Source: Bacteroidota bacterium (GTDB lineage Bacteria > Bacteroidota > Bacteroidia > UBA8524). From it: DNA of 62,601 bases. The notes under the pieces are model-generated. The model saw only the letters and a program-made list of their open reading frames with translations, made no database searches and had not been told where the DNA came from. This document shows, in pieces, positions 9,468-17,675 of this stretch. Made by a program: the position numbers and the translations under genes. Numbering within the stretch: the stretch's first letter is position 1; every line of letters begins with the position of its first letter. The stretch is taken from NCBI GenBank assembly GCA_016124735.1, contig WGMZ01000012.1, positions 1 through 62,601 on the forward strand, given 5' to 3'.

Positions 9468-10624
9468 GCCAATGCCTCCTGATAAAGTTGGAAATAGGTT
9501 CGCCCCACCGTATCATAACTGTGATGGTCCTCAATATATTTTCTCAAAAGCTCTGGTTTCGGATGATTTTTTCCATCGGCCTGCGCTAAAATGGCCTGCG
9601 TCATGGCCGCTTCATCTCCAGGCTGAATCAGCACCCCGCGTTCATCTGAAAGTAAATCGGGTATGCCTCCAACTTTGGTAGCAATAACAGGCACTCCACA
9701 GCTAAAAGCTTCCAAAATCACCACCGGTTGGTTTTCGTAATTGCTGAACATCAGCAGACAGGCATTTTCATGAAAAACCCGAACCAAATCTTCGCCCTCG
9801 AGCAGTCCGGTAAAATCGGTATGGGCTGCCAGTCCTAATTCCATGGCATAGGCTTTCACTTCTTCAAAGTCAGGTCCATCTCCAACCAAAGTGAGAAAGA
9901 GGTCAGGTCTTTTTAAGCGTGCCTCACTGAAAGCCCGCAAGAGGCCTTTGGTGTTTTTTGCTGCTTCATCAAAACAGGTGACATGCAGGAAACGGTTATT
10001 CGGAGGTGGTTCGGGTTTTACCGTGAATTGTAAAATATCTACCACATTGCTAATTGCCTGATATCGGGAATTAAGAAAACCCATTTCCTGCATGGCTTCT
10101 CCCAATTGACTGTTCACCGGACAAACAGCAAATGCTTTTTTCACCGTTTGACGGGTCAGCCATTTTCTGAAACCACCTTTGAATTTATGGCGGTTTTTTA
10201 CCTGATACCGGGACCAATGTTCGGTAATCAGATAAGGAGCACCTCCGCTGATCCGGATAAGCCAGGGTAGAAAGCCCGAACGTGTCAGTACGTGAATATG
10301 GTTCAGATCAGCAGGCCCCTGGCGTGCAATGAGCATGCTATACCCTTTCAAGGTTCCGTACATGTAGTGGTACATGTCGAGCAATTTCCCAAGCTTCCCT
10401 TCATGTTTCCGGTAATATACCCTTTGAGTCGGGATGCCATCTTCTTCCTGGTAATCGAACTCAATCAGAGGTCCGGCTTTTCTTACTTCTCCAACTACCT
10501 GCAATACACTGACACGCACGTAGGGTAAAACCGAGAGAGCATGGCGCTTGATAAACAGTCCGGGCATCGGGTCGGAACGATGCGGATACCAGGCCGGAAA
10601 AAAAACAACATGGATTTTATCCAT
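9464..10624 (-). CDS. Family 4 glycosyltransferase
   Basis: A 386-residue GT-B enzyme. The N-terminal acceptor domain begins VVFFPAWYPHRSDPMPGLFIKRH. The C-terminal nucleotide-sugar domain carries the GT4 motif EAFSCGVPVIATKVGGIPDLL, with the conserved E-x7-E region degenerate. It probably adds a sugar from a nucleotide donor to a lipid-linked or surface glycan. It lies directly upstream of and overlaps the flippase gene. Donor and acceptor are unknown. The 0.77 kb upstream is the palindromic repeat block. Confidence 0.88.
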   Translation of the reverse strand: MDKIHVVFFPAWYPHRSDPMPGLFIKRHALSVLPYVRVSVLQVVGEVRKAGPLIEFDYQEEDGIPTQRVYYRKHEGKLGKLLDMYHYMYGTLKGYSMLIARQGPADLNHIHVLTRSGFLPWLIRISGGAPYLITEHWSRYQVKNRHKFKGGFRKWLTRQTVKKAFAVCPVNSQLGEAMQEMGFLNSRYQAISNVVDILQFTVKPEPPPNNRFLHVTCFDEAAKNTKGLLRAFSEARLKRPDLFLTLVGDGPDFEEVKAYAMELGLAAHTDFTGLLEGEDLVRVFHENACLLMFSNYENQPVVILEAFSCGVPVIATKVGGIPDLLSDERGVLIQPGDEAAMTQAILAQADGKNHPKPELLRKYIEDHHSYDTVGRTYFQLYQEALA

Positions 10625-10752
10625 AAGCCGGCAAAGTTAATTGCATCGTGCAAAGTGCCCAACTTACATTTTTAGAGATTTTAGAGATTTTAGAGGATTT
10701 AGAGTTTTTAGACTGCTTAGACAATCTGGACTTCTTGTACTTTCAAGATGAA

Positions 10753-11370
10753 TTATTCCGCGACAAAAAGATTGATTAGTGCTCAGGTCGTCCCGACCGG
10801 GCACATCTTTACCATCTCTTATACTCTTTTATTCCGCGACAAAAAGATTCATTAGTGCTCAGGTCGTCCCGACCGGGCACTTCTTTTCCATCTCTTATAC
10901 TCTTTTATTCCGCGACAAAAAGATTGATTAGTGCTCAGGTCGTCCCGACCGGGCACATCTTTACCATCTCTCGTACTCTGAACTCTTGTACTCTTGTACT
11001 TTTAAGATGAATTATTCCGCGACAAAAAGATTGATTAGTGCTCAGGCCGTCCCGACCGGGCACTTCTTTTCCATCTCTTATACTCTTTTATTCCGCGACA
11101 AAAAGATTGATTAGTGCTCAGGTCGTCCCGACCGGGCACATCTTTACCATCTCTCGTACTCTGCACTCTCGTACTCTGCACTCTTGTTCTCCGTACTCTT
11201 GTACTTTTAAGATGAATTATTCCGCGACAAAAAGATTCATTAGTGCTCAGGCCGTCCCGACCGGGCACTTCTTTTCCCTCTCTTATACTCTTTCATTCCG
11301 CGACAAAAAGATTGCCTAGTGCTCAGGTCGTCCCGACCGGGCACTTCTTTACCATCTCTTTTACTCTTGT
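10753..11370. repeat. Tandem palindromic repeat block, seven cores
   Basis: Seven copies of a unit starting TTATTCCGCGACAAAAAGATT occur at about 10753, 10829, 10905, 11012, 11088, 11217 and 11293. Spacing is 76 bp where copies are adjacent and 107 or 129 bp where pyrimidine-rich filler (repeats of ACTCTGCACTC/ACTCTTGTACT type) is inserted. Each unit carries a hairpin of the form GTGCTC-A-GGTCG-TCC-CGACC-GGGCAC; copies 4 and 6 have GGCCG in one arm, which introduces a mismatch. The block fills the 768 bp between the glycosyltransferase start and the copA stop. Open frames in it are products of the repeat and are not called. Confidence 0.9.
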
Positions 11371-11392
11371 ACTCAGTATTCTTCTACTTCAA

Positions 11393-13525
11393 CTACTTCT
11401 TCCAATTCAACCGAATCGAGTTTCCAACCACAACCACATCACTAAATGCCATAGACAATGCGCCAATCATAGGACTGAGCAGTCCCACAGCAGCAATAGG
11501 AATGGCCACTACATTGTATGCAAGGGCCCAGAAGAGGTTCTGTTTGATGGTACGGTAGGTGCTTTTGCCCAACTGAATGGCTTCAGTGACCTTGGATATA
11601 TGGCCTGAAAGCAAAATTACTTCCGCCGATTCCTTGGCAATATCCGTGGCTGAACCCAGGGAAATGCCGACGTCTGCCAGGCTTAATGCGGGTGCATCAT
11701 TGATGCCATCGCCTACCATAGCAGTGCTTTGTTCTGTCTTCAACATGCGAATATGCTCGAGCTTTTGCTCAGGACTTTGTCCGCTGAAGAATTCACTGAT
11801 GCCGGTTCTTTCCGCAACATAACGGCATTTCTTTTCATTGTCGCCGCTTATCATCACCGTTTTAATTCCCATTTTATTCAGGGTCATGATGGCCTCTCGG
11901 CTGCCTTCTTTCACCCGGTCTTCAATATCGAACCCAGCGACCACTTTTCCGCAATAGCTCAATAGAATGTCTTTGCCTTCACCTGTTTTATCCTCTCCGG
12001 TAACCCAGTAACCGCTTCCCAGTTTGAAGTCATTTCCACCCTGATCCACAGCATACAATCCCTTTCCCTTAACTTCCTCAAATTTCACATAGTCAAAAGG
12101 CATCATAAACCAATCGGGGTTTCCTTTTACAATGGCTTTAGCAATCGGGTGGGAACTTTTCTTTTCCATATGCAACACGATATTCTTCGCTACGGTTGCA
12201 TCGAAATCGTAAGTCTCAAAATTCTTCACTCTGAAATCTCCGGTGGTCAGTGTTCCGGTTTTGTCGAAAACAACCGTTTTTACCTTGGCTAATTTTTCAA
12301 TCGTATCGCCGCCTTTCAATAATACCCCCGCTTTGGCTCCTTTTCCTACGCCGACCATTACTGCTGTCGGGGTAGCCAATCCCATGGCGCAGGGACAGGA
12401 AATAACCAGGACGGCAACAGAGGCCATTAATGAGGAAGAGATACTGATATCGAACGCGAAACAGGAGAGCAGGAATGTGAGTAAAGCAATGCTAACCACC
12501 ACCGGCACAAATACCGATGAAACCCGATCGCCCAATTTTTGAATGGCTGGTTTTTTTGCCTGGGCGTCTTTAACAAGCTCAATGATACGCGACAAGGTCG
12601 AGTCTTTACCTGCTTTCTTTACCATGAACTGAATCGAACCGGAAACCACAATACTCCCCGAAATAACCGTTTCACCTTGCTCTTTAAAGACCGGTACACT
12701 TTCTCCGGTAATCAATGATTCATCCATCTCCGCATCTCCATCCACAATTTCTCCATCTGCCATAATTTGGTCGCCGCTATTGGCTTGAACCCGGTCTCCG
12801 GCAAGCAGATGATCGGCATCTACTTCTTCCACAACTTTCTCCTTGTTCAGATTGATTTTCACCAGACGAGCCTTCTTATGACTCATGGCTACCAAATCTT
12901 TCAGAGAGCCGGTAGTTTTCTGAACCGATCTTTCTTCAATCCAGTTTCCCAGCAATACCAGGGTAATGATTGTAGCGCCGGTTTCAAAAAACATGTATTG
13001 ATGCACCAGATGTGTACCGTAATTAATCGCCACACCCACGATGCTGTAGATGAAAGCGGCCGAAGAACCGATGAAGATGAGTACATCCATATTGGCTACT
13101 CCGTTTTTAACGGATGCCCAGGCACTTTTTCCAAAATAACTGGTGCCGATATACATGAGGGGCAGAGATAGAATAAATTGAAAAAGAGGGTTTTGCAAAA
13201 AGGCGACAAAGGGAAGGAACATATGCATTAGCAGAGGGAAAGTAAAAACAGCAGAAACAATGAGTTTCTTTTCCAGCTTACTGAGCCTTGCCTTTTTTCC
13301 TTCCTGATGTTGTGTGTATTCTCCTACAACCGTATATCCAAGCTGTTCAATGCCTTTTTTTAAATCGGCCATGCTTTTTTGTGCATTGTTCCGAAAACGA
13401 ACTTCGCGGGTGGCAAAATTTACCGAAATATCATCTCCTCCAATTTTTTTCAAGTACTTCTCAACCGACAAAGCACAGTTCGTGCAGGTCATTCCTTCTA
13501 CTTCTAATTCTGTTAATTCAGCCAT
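11393..13525 (-). CDS. copA: Copper-exporting P1B-type ATPase
   Basis: A 710-residue heavy-metal ATPase with one N-terminal metal-binding domain (GMTCTNCAL, CxxC). The membrane CPC motif is in ISCPCAMGLATP and the phosphorylated aspartate is D421 in DKTGTLT. It also has the SHP nucleotide-binding motif (KSSHPIAKA) and the hinge GDGINDAP. CPC together with a CxxC metal-binding domain indicates Cu(I) export from the cytoplasm. It stands alone here with no CueR, CopZ or Cus genes beside it. The 3' end abuts the palindromic repeat block. Confidence 0.93.
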   Translation of the reverse strand: MAELTELEVEGMTCTNCALSVEKYLKKIGGDDISVNFATREVRFRNNAQKSMADLKKGIEQLGYTVVGEYTQHQEGKKARLSKLEKKLIVSAVFTFPLLMHMFLPFVAFLQNPLFQFILSLPLMYIGTSYFGKSAWASVKNGVANMDVLIFIGSSAAFIYSIVGVAINYGTHLVHQYMFFETGATIITLVLLGNWIEERSVQKTTGSLKDLVAMSHKKARLVKINLNKEKVVEEVDADHLLAGDRVQANSGDQIMADGEIVDGDAEMDESLITGESVPVFKEQGETVISGSIVVSGSIQFMVKKAGKDSTLSRIIELVKDAQAKKPAIQKLGDRVSSVFVPVVVSIALLTFLLSCFAFDISISSSLMASVAVLVISCPCAMGLATPTAVMVGVGKGAKAGVLLKGGDTIEKLAKVKTVVFDKTGTLTTGDFRVKNFETYDFDATVAKNIVLHMEKKSSHPIAKAIVKGNPDWFMMPFDYVKFEEVKGKGLYAVDQGGNDFKLGSGYWVTGEDKTGEGKDILLSYCGKVVAGFDIEDRVKEGSREAIMTLNKMGIKTVMISGDNEKKCRYVAERTGISEFFSGQSPEQKLEHIRMLKTEQSTAMVGDGINDAPALSLADVGISLGSATDIAKESAEVILLSGHISKVTEAIQLGKSTYRTIKQNLFWALAYNVVAIPIAAVGLLSPMIGALSMAFSDVVVVGNSIRLNWKK

Positions 13526-13640
13526 GTTGAATGCTTTTCTATTTCAATCAAAGTAATTTATTCAAATTTCGTGCATTGTTGTGGGTTAAGACAGACTGAC
13601 AGTCGGATTATTTTTTTATTAAAATATCCGCAGAGGGTGT

Positions 13641-13672
13641 TTGGAAATTAGGAATAGCAAATCCTATCTTTG
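13641..13672 (+). promoter_or_regulatory. Bacteroidota-type promoter of tRNA-His
   Basis: TTG at 13641-13643 and TATCTTTG at 13665-13672, a perfect TAnnTTTG -7 box, are 21 bp apart. They lie 16 bp before the tRNA. Confidence 0.75.
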
Positions 13673-13688
13673 TGGACCTTTAAAAATG

Positions 13689-13762
13689 GTGGTCGTAGCT
13701 CAATTGGTTAGAGCGTCAGATTGTGGTTCTGAAGGTCGTGGGTTCGATTCCCATCGATCACC
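13689..13762 (+). tRNA. tRNA-His (anticodon GTG)
   Basis: A complete cloverleaf. The acceptor GTGGTCG pairs with CGATCAC, including one G-U pair. The anticodon loop is TTGTGGT with GTG, and the T arm is GTGGGTTCGATTCCCAT. The base before it (13688) is G and the discriminator is C, giving the extra G-1:C73 pair that defines histidine tRNAs. The CCA end is not fully encoded. Confidence 0.97.
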
Positions 13763-13763
13763 C

Positions 13764-13797
13764 AAAAATCCGGTCAGAAATGATCGGATTTTTTTTT
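13764..13797 (+). terminator. Intrinsic terminator of tRNA-His
   Basis: A 13-bp stem (13764-13776 with 13781-13793, one G-U pair) around a GAAA tetraloop is followed by a T-run to 13797. Confidence 0.85.
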
Positions 13798-13807
13798 ACC
13801 TGTCACA

Positions 13808-14980
13808 ATGAACCAGGAAAAATCTAGCCTCTTCAGTAATTCACGTTTTTTACAACTCTGCGCCGGTGCATTGCTTTTTTTCGTGAGTTTCAATATGGTA
13901 ATACCCGAACTTCCGGGATACCTCACCAAAATAGGAGGGGAAAGCTACCTCGGTTATATCATAGGTTTATTTACCATCACTGCGTTAATCTCCAGGCCAT
14001 TTAGCGGGAAACTTGCCGATAGAATCGGGCGTGTGCCTATTATCGTATTCGGCGCAGCCGTCAGTGCAATATGTGGATTGATGTATGTTTTTACCTCCGG
14101 CATTTTTGCCTTTTTGTTGCTACGACTGTTTCACGGATTTTCTACCGGTTTTACTCCAACCGGTACATCGGCCTATGTCGCCGATTTATTTCCAGGGAAC
14201 AGAAAAGGGGAAGCCTTAGGCTTATTGAGCCTGTCGGGTTCTTTGGGAATGGCGGTGGGACCTGCGTTGGGTAGCTTTATATACGCTAAATTTGGCTACG
14301 ATGCCCTTTTCGTATCATCTTCAATATCCGGATTTATCGCTGTCGCCTGGATGTTAGGACTCAAAGAAACATTAAATGGAAGGAAGAAATTCAAGGCGTC
14401 GATGCTGCTTATTGAGCCGGGTGAAATCATAGAACCCAGAGTATTTCCTCCTGCCCTGGTATTGCTGCTGTCGGTCATCTCATTCGGAACAATGATTACC
14501 TTGATTCCCGGTCGTTGCGAGGCCTTGGGAATGACCAATAAAGGAATGTTCTTTCTGGCTTTCACTCTGGCATCCATCACAGTGCGTTTTGGGGCAGGCA
14601 AAATTTCAGATCGGATCGGAAGGGAAAAAGTGTTGACTGTCAGCACAAGTTTACTTGCAATTTCAATGTCCATTCTTGCTTTTGCATCCAGTACCACCGG
14701 ACTGTACCTCGGAGCCATTTTGTTTGGTTTGGGAAATGGAATCAACAGCCCAACAGTTATGGCCTGGGCCATTGATCTTAGCAGGGAAAATCATGCAGGG
14801 AGAGCCATTTCAACGGTCTATATGGCACTGGAAGCAGGGATTGGAACAGGCGCTTTTGCTTCTGGCGCAGTCTATGCGCTGAACCCAGGCTATTTTCCGG
14901 TGATTTTTCTTTCTTCTACTTTTTTGTGTATCGCAGCATTGCTGTTCCTCATCCGAAGAATTGTCCTTCGTTCCCGTTAA
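13808..14980 (+). CDS. MFS transporter
   Basis: A 390-residue protein with about 12 hydrophobic helices. The MFS motif A appears after helix 2 (SGKLADRIGRVPIIV) and is echoed in the second half (GKISDRIGREKVLTV). A helix-5 motif region has GFTPTGTSAYVADLFPGNRKGEALG. This pattern is seen in drug/H+ antiporter-like carriers, but the substrate cannot be assigned. It starts 10 bp after the tRNA-His terminator and is followed by the subtilisin gene after 40 bp, so the two may share a transcript. Confidence 0.85.
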   Translation: MNQEKSSLFSNSRFLQLCAGALLFFVSFNMVIPELPGYLTKIGGESYLGYIIGLFTITALISRPFSGKLADRIGRVPIIVFGAAVSAICGLMYVFTSGIFAFLLLRLFHGFSTGFTPTGTSAYVADLFPGNRKGEALGLLSLSGSLGMAVGPALGSFIYAKFGYDALFVSSSISGFIAVAWMLGLKETLNGRKKFKASMLLIEPGEIIEPRVFPPALVLLLSVISFGTMITLIPGRCEALGMTNKGMFFLAFTLASITVRFGAGKISDRIGREKVLTVSTSLLAISMSILAFASSTTGLYLGAILFGLGNGINSPTVMAWAIDLSRENHAGRAISTVYMALEAGIGTGAFASGAVYALNPGYFPVIFLSSTFLCIAALLFLIRRIVLRSR

Positions 14981-15020
14981 CATCTTTTCACTTTTCCCTT
15001 GGGCGGTGTAACTTGCCTGT

Positions 15021-17198
15021 ATGAAACCAACCGCATTCTTTGCTCTTTTGTTGCTGAGCATTGTGGCTCAGGCACAGCTAAAATTTTCTCCCCAGGCGCG
15101 CATTTTTGAACAGGAACTTTCCAGCTATATCAATCAGGAAGACGGCTCATGGAAGCAGGTTCCTGCAGAGAAATTCATAGCGAAATACGATCTTTTGCAG
15201 ATGAAGGGGCAGTGGTTCCTGGGGGCATTGCTTTTGGTGGATCCGGATTTGGATGATTCGAGGCTTCAGCAGCTTGGAGTACAGATTGAAAGCAAAACGG
15301 GGGCAGTATGGGGTGTACGGGTTCCGCTGTCCTCTTTCTATTATTTGAAAAAAATACCGGGAATACGCTATGTAGAAGCTGGGAATTCTGTGAGTCCGGA
15401 ATTAGACAGAGCCCGGGCATCTACACGGGTGGATAGTGTTTATATGGGACTCGGCGATTTAAAAATGCCGTATACCGGTAAAGGAGTAATCATTGGAATC
15501 ATCGATTGGGGATTTGACTATACCCACCCGGTATTTTATGATACCACTCTTCAGAATTACCGGGTCATCAGTGCCTGGGATCAAAATAAGACCAGCGGAC
15601 CGGGTCCGGCAGCTTATTCTTTTGGCACCGAATACAAGGGCAAAGATGCGTTGCTTAAAGCGGGAGATGATACCGTATATGTGTTTGGTCCGATGTCGCA
15701 TGGAACCCATGTGGGTGGAATTGCAGGCGGTGGAGGGGATATGAGCTCCTACCGCGGTATGGCGCCTGAGGCAGAGTTCGTTTTTGTTTCTTTAAGAAGA
15801 GATGATGCTTCTTTCATTGCTGCCATCAATTATATCAGCTCGGTGGCCCGGGCAAAGGGAAAACCCTTTGTCATCAATATGAGTTTTGGAAATCACAGTG
15901 GCCCGCATGATGGAAGTACATTGCGCAACCAGGCGATGGATAGTTTGGTTTCTGGTATTGGCGTGATTGTAGTCGCCGCCGGAAATAATGGAGGAAATTA
16001 TTTTCATCTTTTAGATGATTTTCAAAGCCACGATACTTTGATAACCGAAGTGGTATCCGCTTCCGGACTCAGCGAATATTGGGGAGAATCGGTCAATATC
16101 TGGGCGGAGCCTGGCAGTCCGTTTAGTATTCAGTTGGAGCTTTGTGATGCCAATTACACACCCGTTTACCAAAGTAATTGGCTGACAAGTTCAGATAACC
16201 TCTCGTTCCGCGACACCTTATTCCAAAAGGATGGAGACACCTTACTCGTTCATTTGGTTTCCGATTCTGCCAACGTGCTCAACAATAAACCCAACCTTTT
16301 ATTTGAATCCAGAAACCTGGGTACTCTCAAACTGATTCTTCGCGTCAGCGGCACCGGAAAGACCCATCTTTGGCATGTGGCACAATTGGGTAACAGAGTT
16401 ACAAACTGGGGAGAATCCTTCCACTCGGGATATCCCGGAGCGGTGCAGGGCAACGATGATTATGGTGTGGCCGGACCTACCGGCGTTGGCAAGAAAGTAA
16501 TAACGGTTGCCTCCTATCTTTCGGAAGCGCATACCCCTTCCGGAGTGGAAACCTTGGGTTATATCAGCTCATACAGTAGTATTGGACCTACTGCAGATGA
16601 GCGAGCCAAACCGGATATTGCCGCACCTGGAGAAAACGTGGCTTCTGCAGTCAACTCCTTCGATCCAAATCCGGGTAAGGTGGTCGATACCAAAGATTTC
16701 AATGGCCGAACCTATAGCTTCGTTCGCTACTCTGGCACAAGCATGGCCTCTCCCGCAACGGTGGGAGTCGTTGCCTTGATGCTGCAAGCCAATCGCTTTC
16801 TTACAGCCTCAGATATCAAAGAAATTCTCAAAACCACCGCCCGACTGGATGCCAATACAGGGGTAATTGGTTCCAATGGAGATTTGCAATGGGGTTGGGG
16901 TAAGGTGGATGCGTATACGGCTGTGCGAGCTGCGGAACTGCGCTCAGGGAATGTTCATATAAAAGCGGATGCACCCTTTACAGCCTACCCAAATCCGCTC
17001 ATAGCATCGAACCTTACCATTGATGCGCAAAAGGACTGCGAACTGCGCGTCCTGGATCTGCAAGGAAGGGAGATGAAATGTGCCAGCATCCATTATGGAA
17101 ATCAACAAATCGATCTGAGCGGATTTGCGAGCGGCACGTATCTTTTAGAATGGCGCTCTGACACGGAAGTGGGCTTTGTTAAAGTGGTCGTTCAGTAA
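15021..17198 (+). CDS. Secreted S8 (subtilisin-like) peptidase with T9SS sorting domain
   Basis: A 725-residue exported peptidase. A signal peptide (about 1-19, ending VAQAQ) is followed by a prodomain. The S8 triad is D162 (GIIDWGFDYTHP), H227 (SHGTHVGGIAGG) and S574 (SGTSMASP). A large insert of about 200 residues (about 330-500) sits between the oxyanion region (VVAAGNNGG) and the serine. The last 75 residues (FTAYPNPLIASN... ending SGTYLLEW... VVVQ) are a type A T9SS C-terminal sorting domain, so the enzyme should pass the outer membrane and be attached to the cell surface or released. It probably degrades extracellular protein. Confidence 0.93.
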   Translation: MKPTAFFALLLLSIVAQAQLKFSPQARIFEQELSSYINQEDGSWKQVPAEKFIAKYDLLQMKGQWFLGALLLVDPDLDDSRLQQLGVQIESKTGAVWGVRVPLSSFYYLKKIPGIRYVEAGNSVSPELDRARASTRVDSVYMGLGDLKMPYTGKGVIIGIIDWGFDYTHPVFYDTTLQNYRVISAWDQNKTSGPGPAAYSFGTEYKGKDALLKAGDDTVYVFGPMSHGTHVGGIAGGGGDMSSYRGMAPEAEFVFVSLRRDDASFIAAINYISSVARAKGKPFVINMSFGNHSGPHDGSTLRNQAMDSLVSGIGVIVVAAGNNGGNYFHLLDDFQSHDTLITEVVSASGLSEYWGESVNIWAEPGSPFSIQLELCDANYTPVYQSNWLTSSDNLSFRDTLFQKDGDTLLVHLVSDSANVLNNKPNLLFESRNLGTLKLILRVSGTGKTHLWHVAQLGNRVTNWGESFHSGYPGAVQGNDDYGVAGPTGVGKKVITVASYLSEAHTPSGVETLGYISSYSSIGPTADERAKPDIAAPGENVASAVNSFDPNPGKVVDTKDFNGRTYSFVRYSGTSMASPATVGVVALMLQANRFLTASDIKEILKTTARLDANTGVIGSNGDLQWGWGKVDAYTAVRAAELRSGNVHIKADAPFTAYPNPLIASNLTIDAQKDCELRVLDLQGREMKCASIHYGNQQIDLSGFASGTYLLEWRSDTEVGFVKVVVQ

Positions 17199-17329
17199 TT
17201 ACTGGACCATGTGGCAGTCAGTTCGTTCTTGTCGTGAACTCTTTCTTCATTTTTGAAAGCCAATGTTTGGTTGAGGGTTTATGGTTTATTGGTTCATCTC
17301 TCTCGGTTGTTTCAAGAAGAGCAATCAAC

Positions 17330-17675
17330 TCTAAGCCTGCCGCTCAAAGCCTGTCGCCTGCCGCCATCTAATGCCTCGCTCTCTTTCTCCGCACTCCGCT
17401 CTCCGCTCTCACGAAGCGTCAAAGCCTGCAGCATCCCTTCGAACTCTTTCTCCGCACTCCGTTCTCGCGCAGCGTCAAAGCCTGAAGCATCCCTTCGAAC
17501 TCTTTCTCCGCACTACGATCTCGCGCAGCGTCAAAGCCTGTCGCCTGCCGCCATCTAACGCCTTGCTCTCGCTCTCTTTCTCCGCACTCCGCTCTCCGCT
17601 CTCACGAAGCGTCAAAGCCTGCAGCCTTCACTCTCGCTCTCTTTCTCCGCACTCCGCTCTCGCGCAGCGTCAAAC
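17330..17675. repeat. Low-complexity repeat block with GCGTCAAAGCCTG units
   Basis: Repeated pieces of the type CTTTCTCCGCACTCCGCTCT followed by CRCGMAGCGTCAAAGCCTG recur about five times. Single units are near 17385, 17447, 17500, 17577 and 17645, with some internal duplication. The last copy of GCGTCAAA contains the stop codon of the S46 peptidase (17670-17672). Together with the non-repetitive 17199-17330 it fills the 471 bp between two convergent peptidase genes. The + strand open frames in it are repeat artefacts. Confidence 0.8.

Noticed and set aside
11035-11608. Several small ORFs in the palindromic block
   Set aside because: They repeat the same peptide unit (e.g. PGRDDLSTNQSFCRGI) in step with the DNA repeat, as expected for noncoding repeats.
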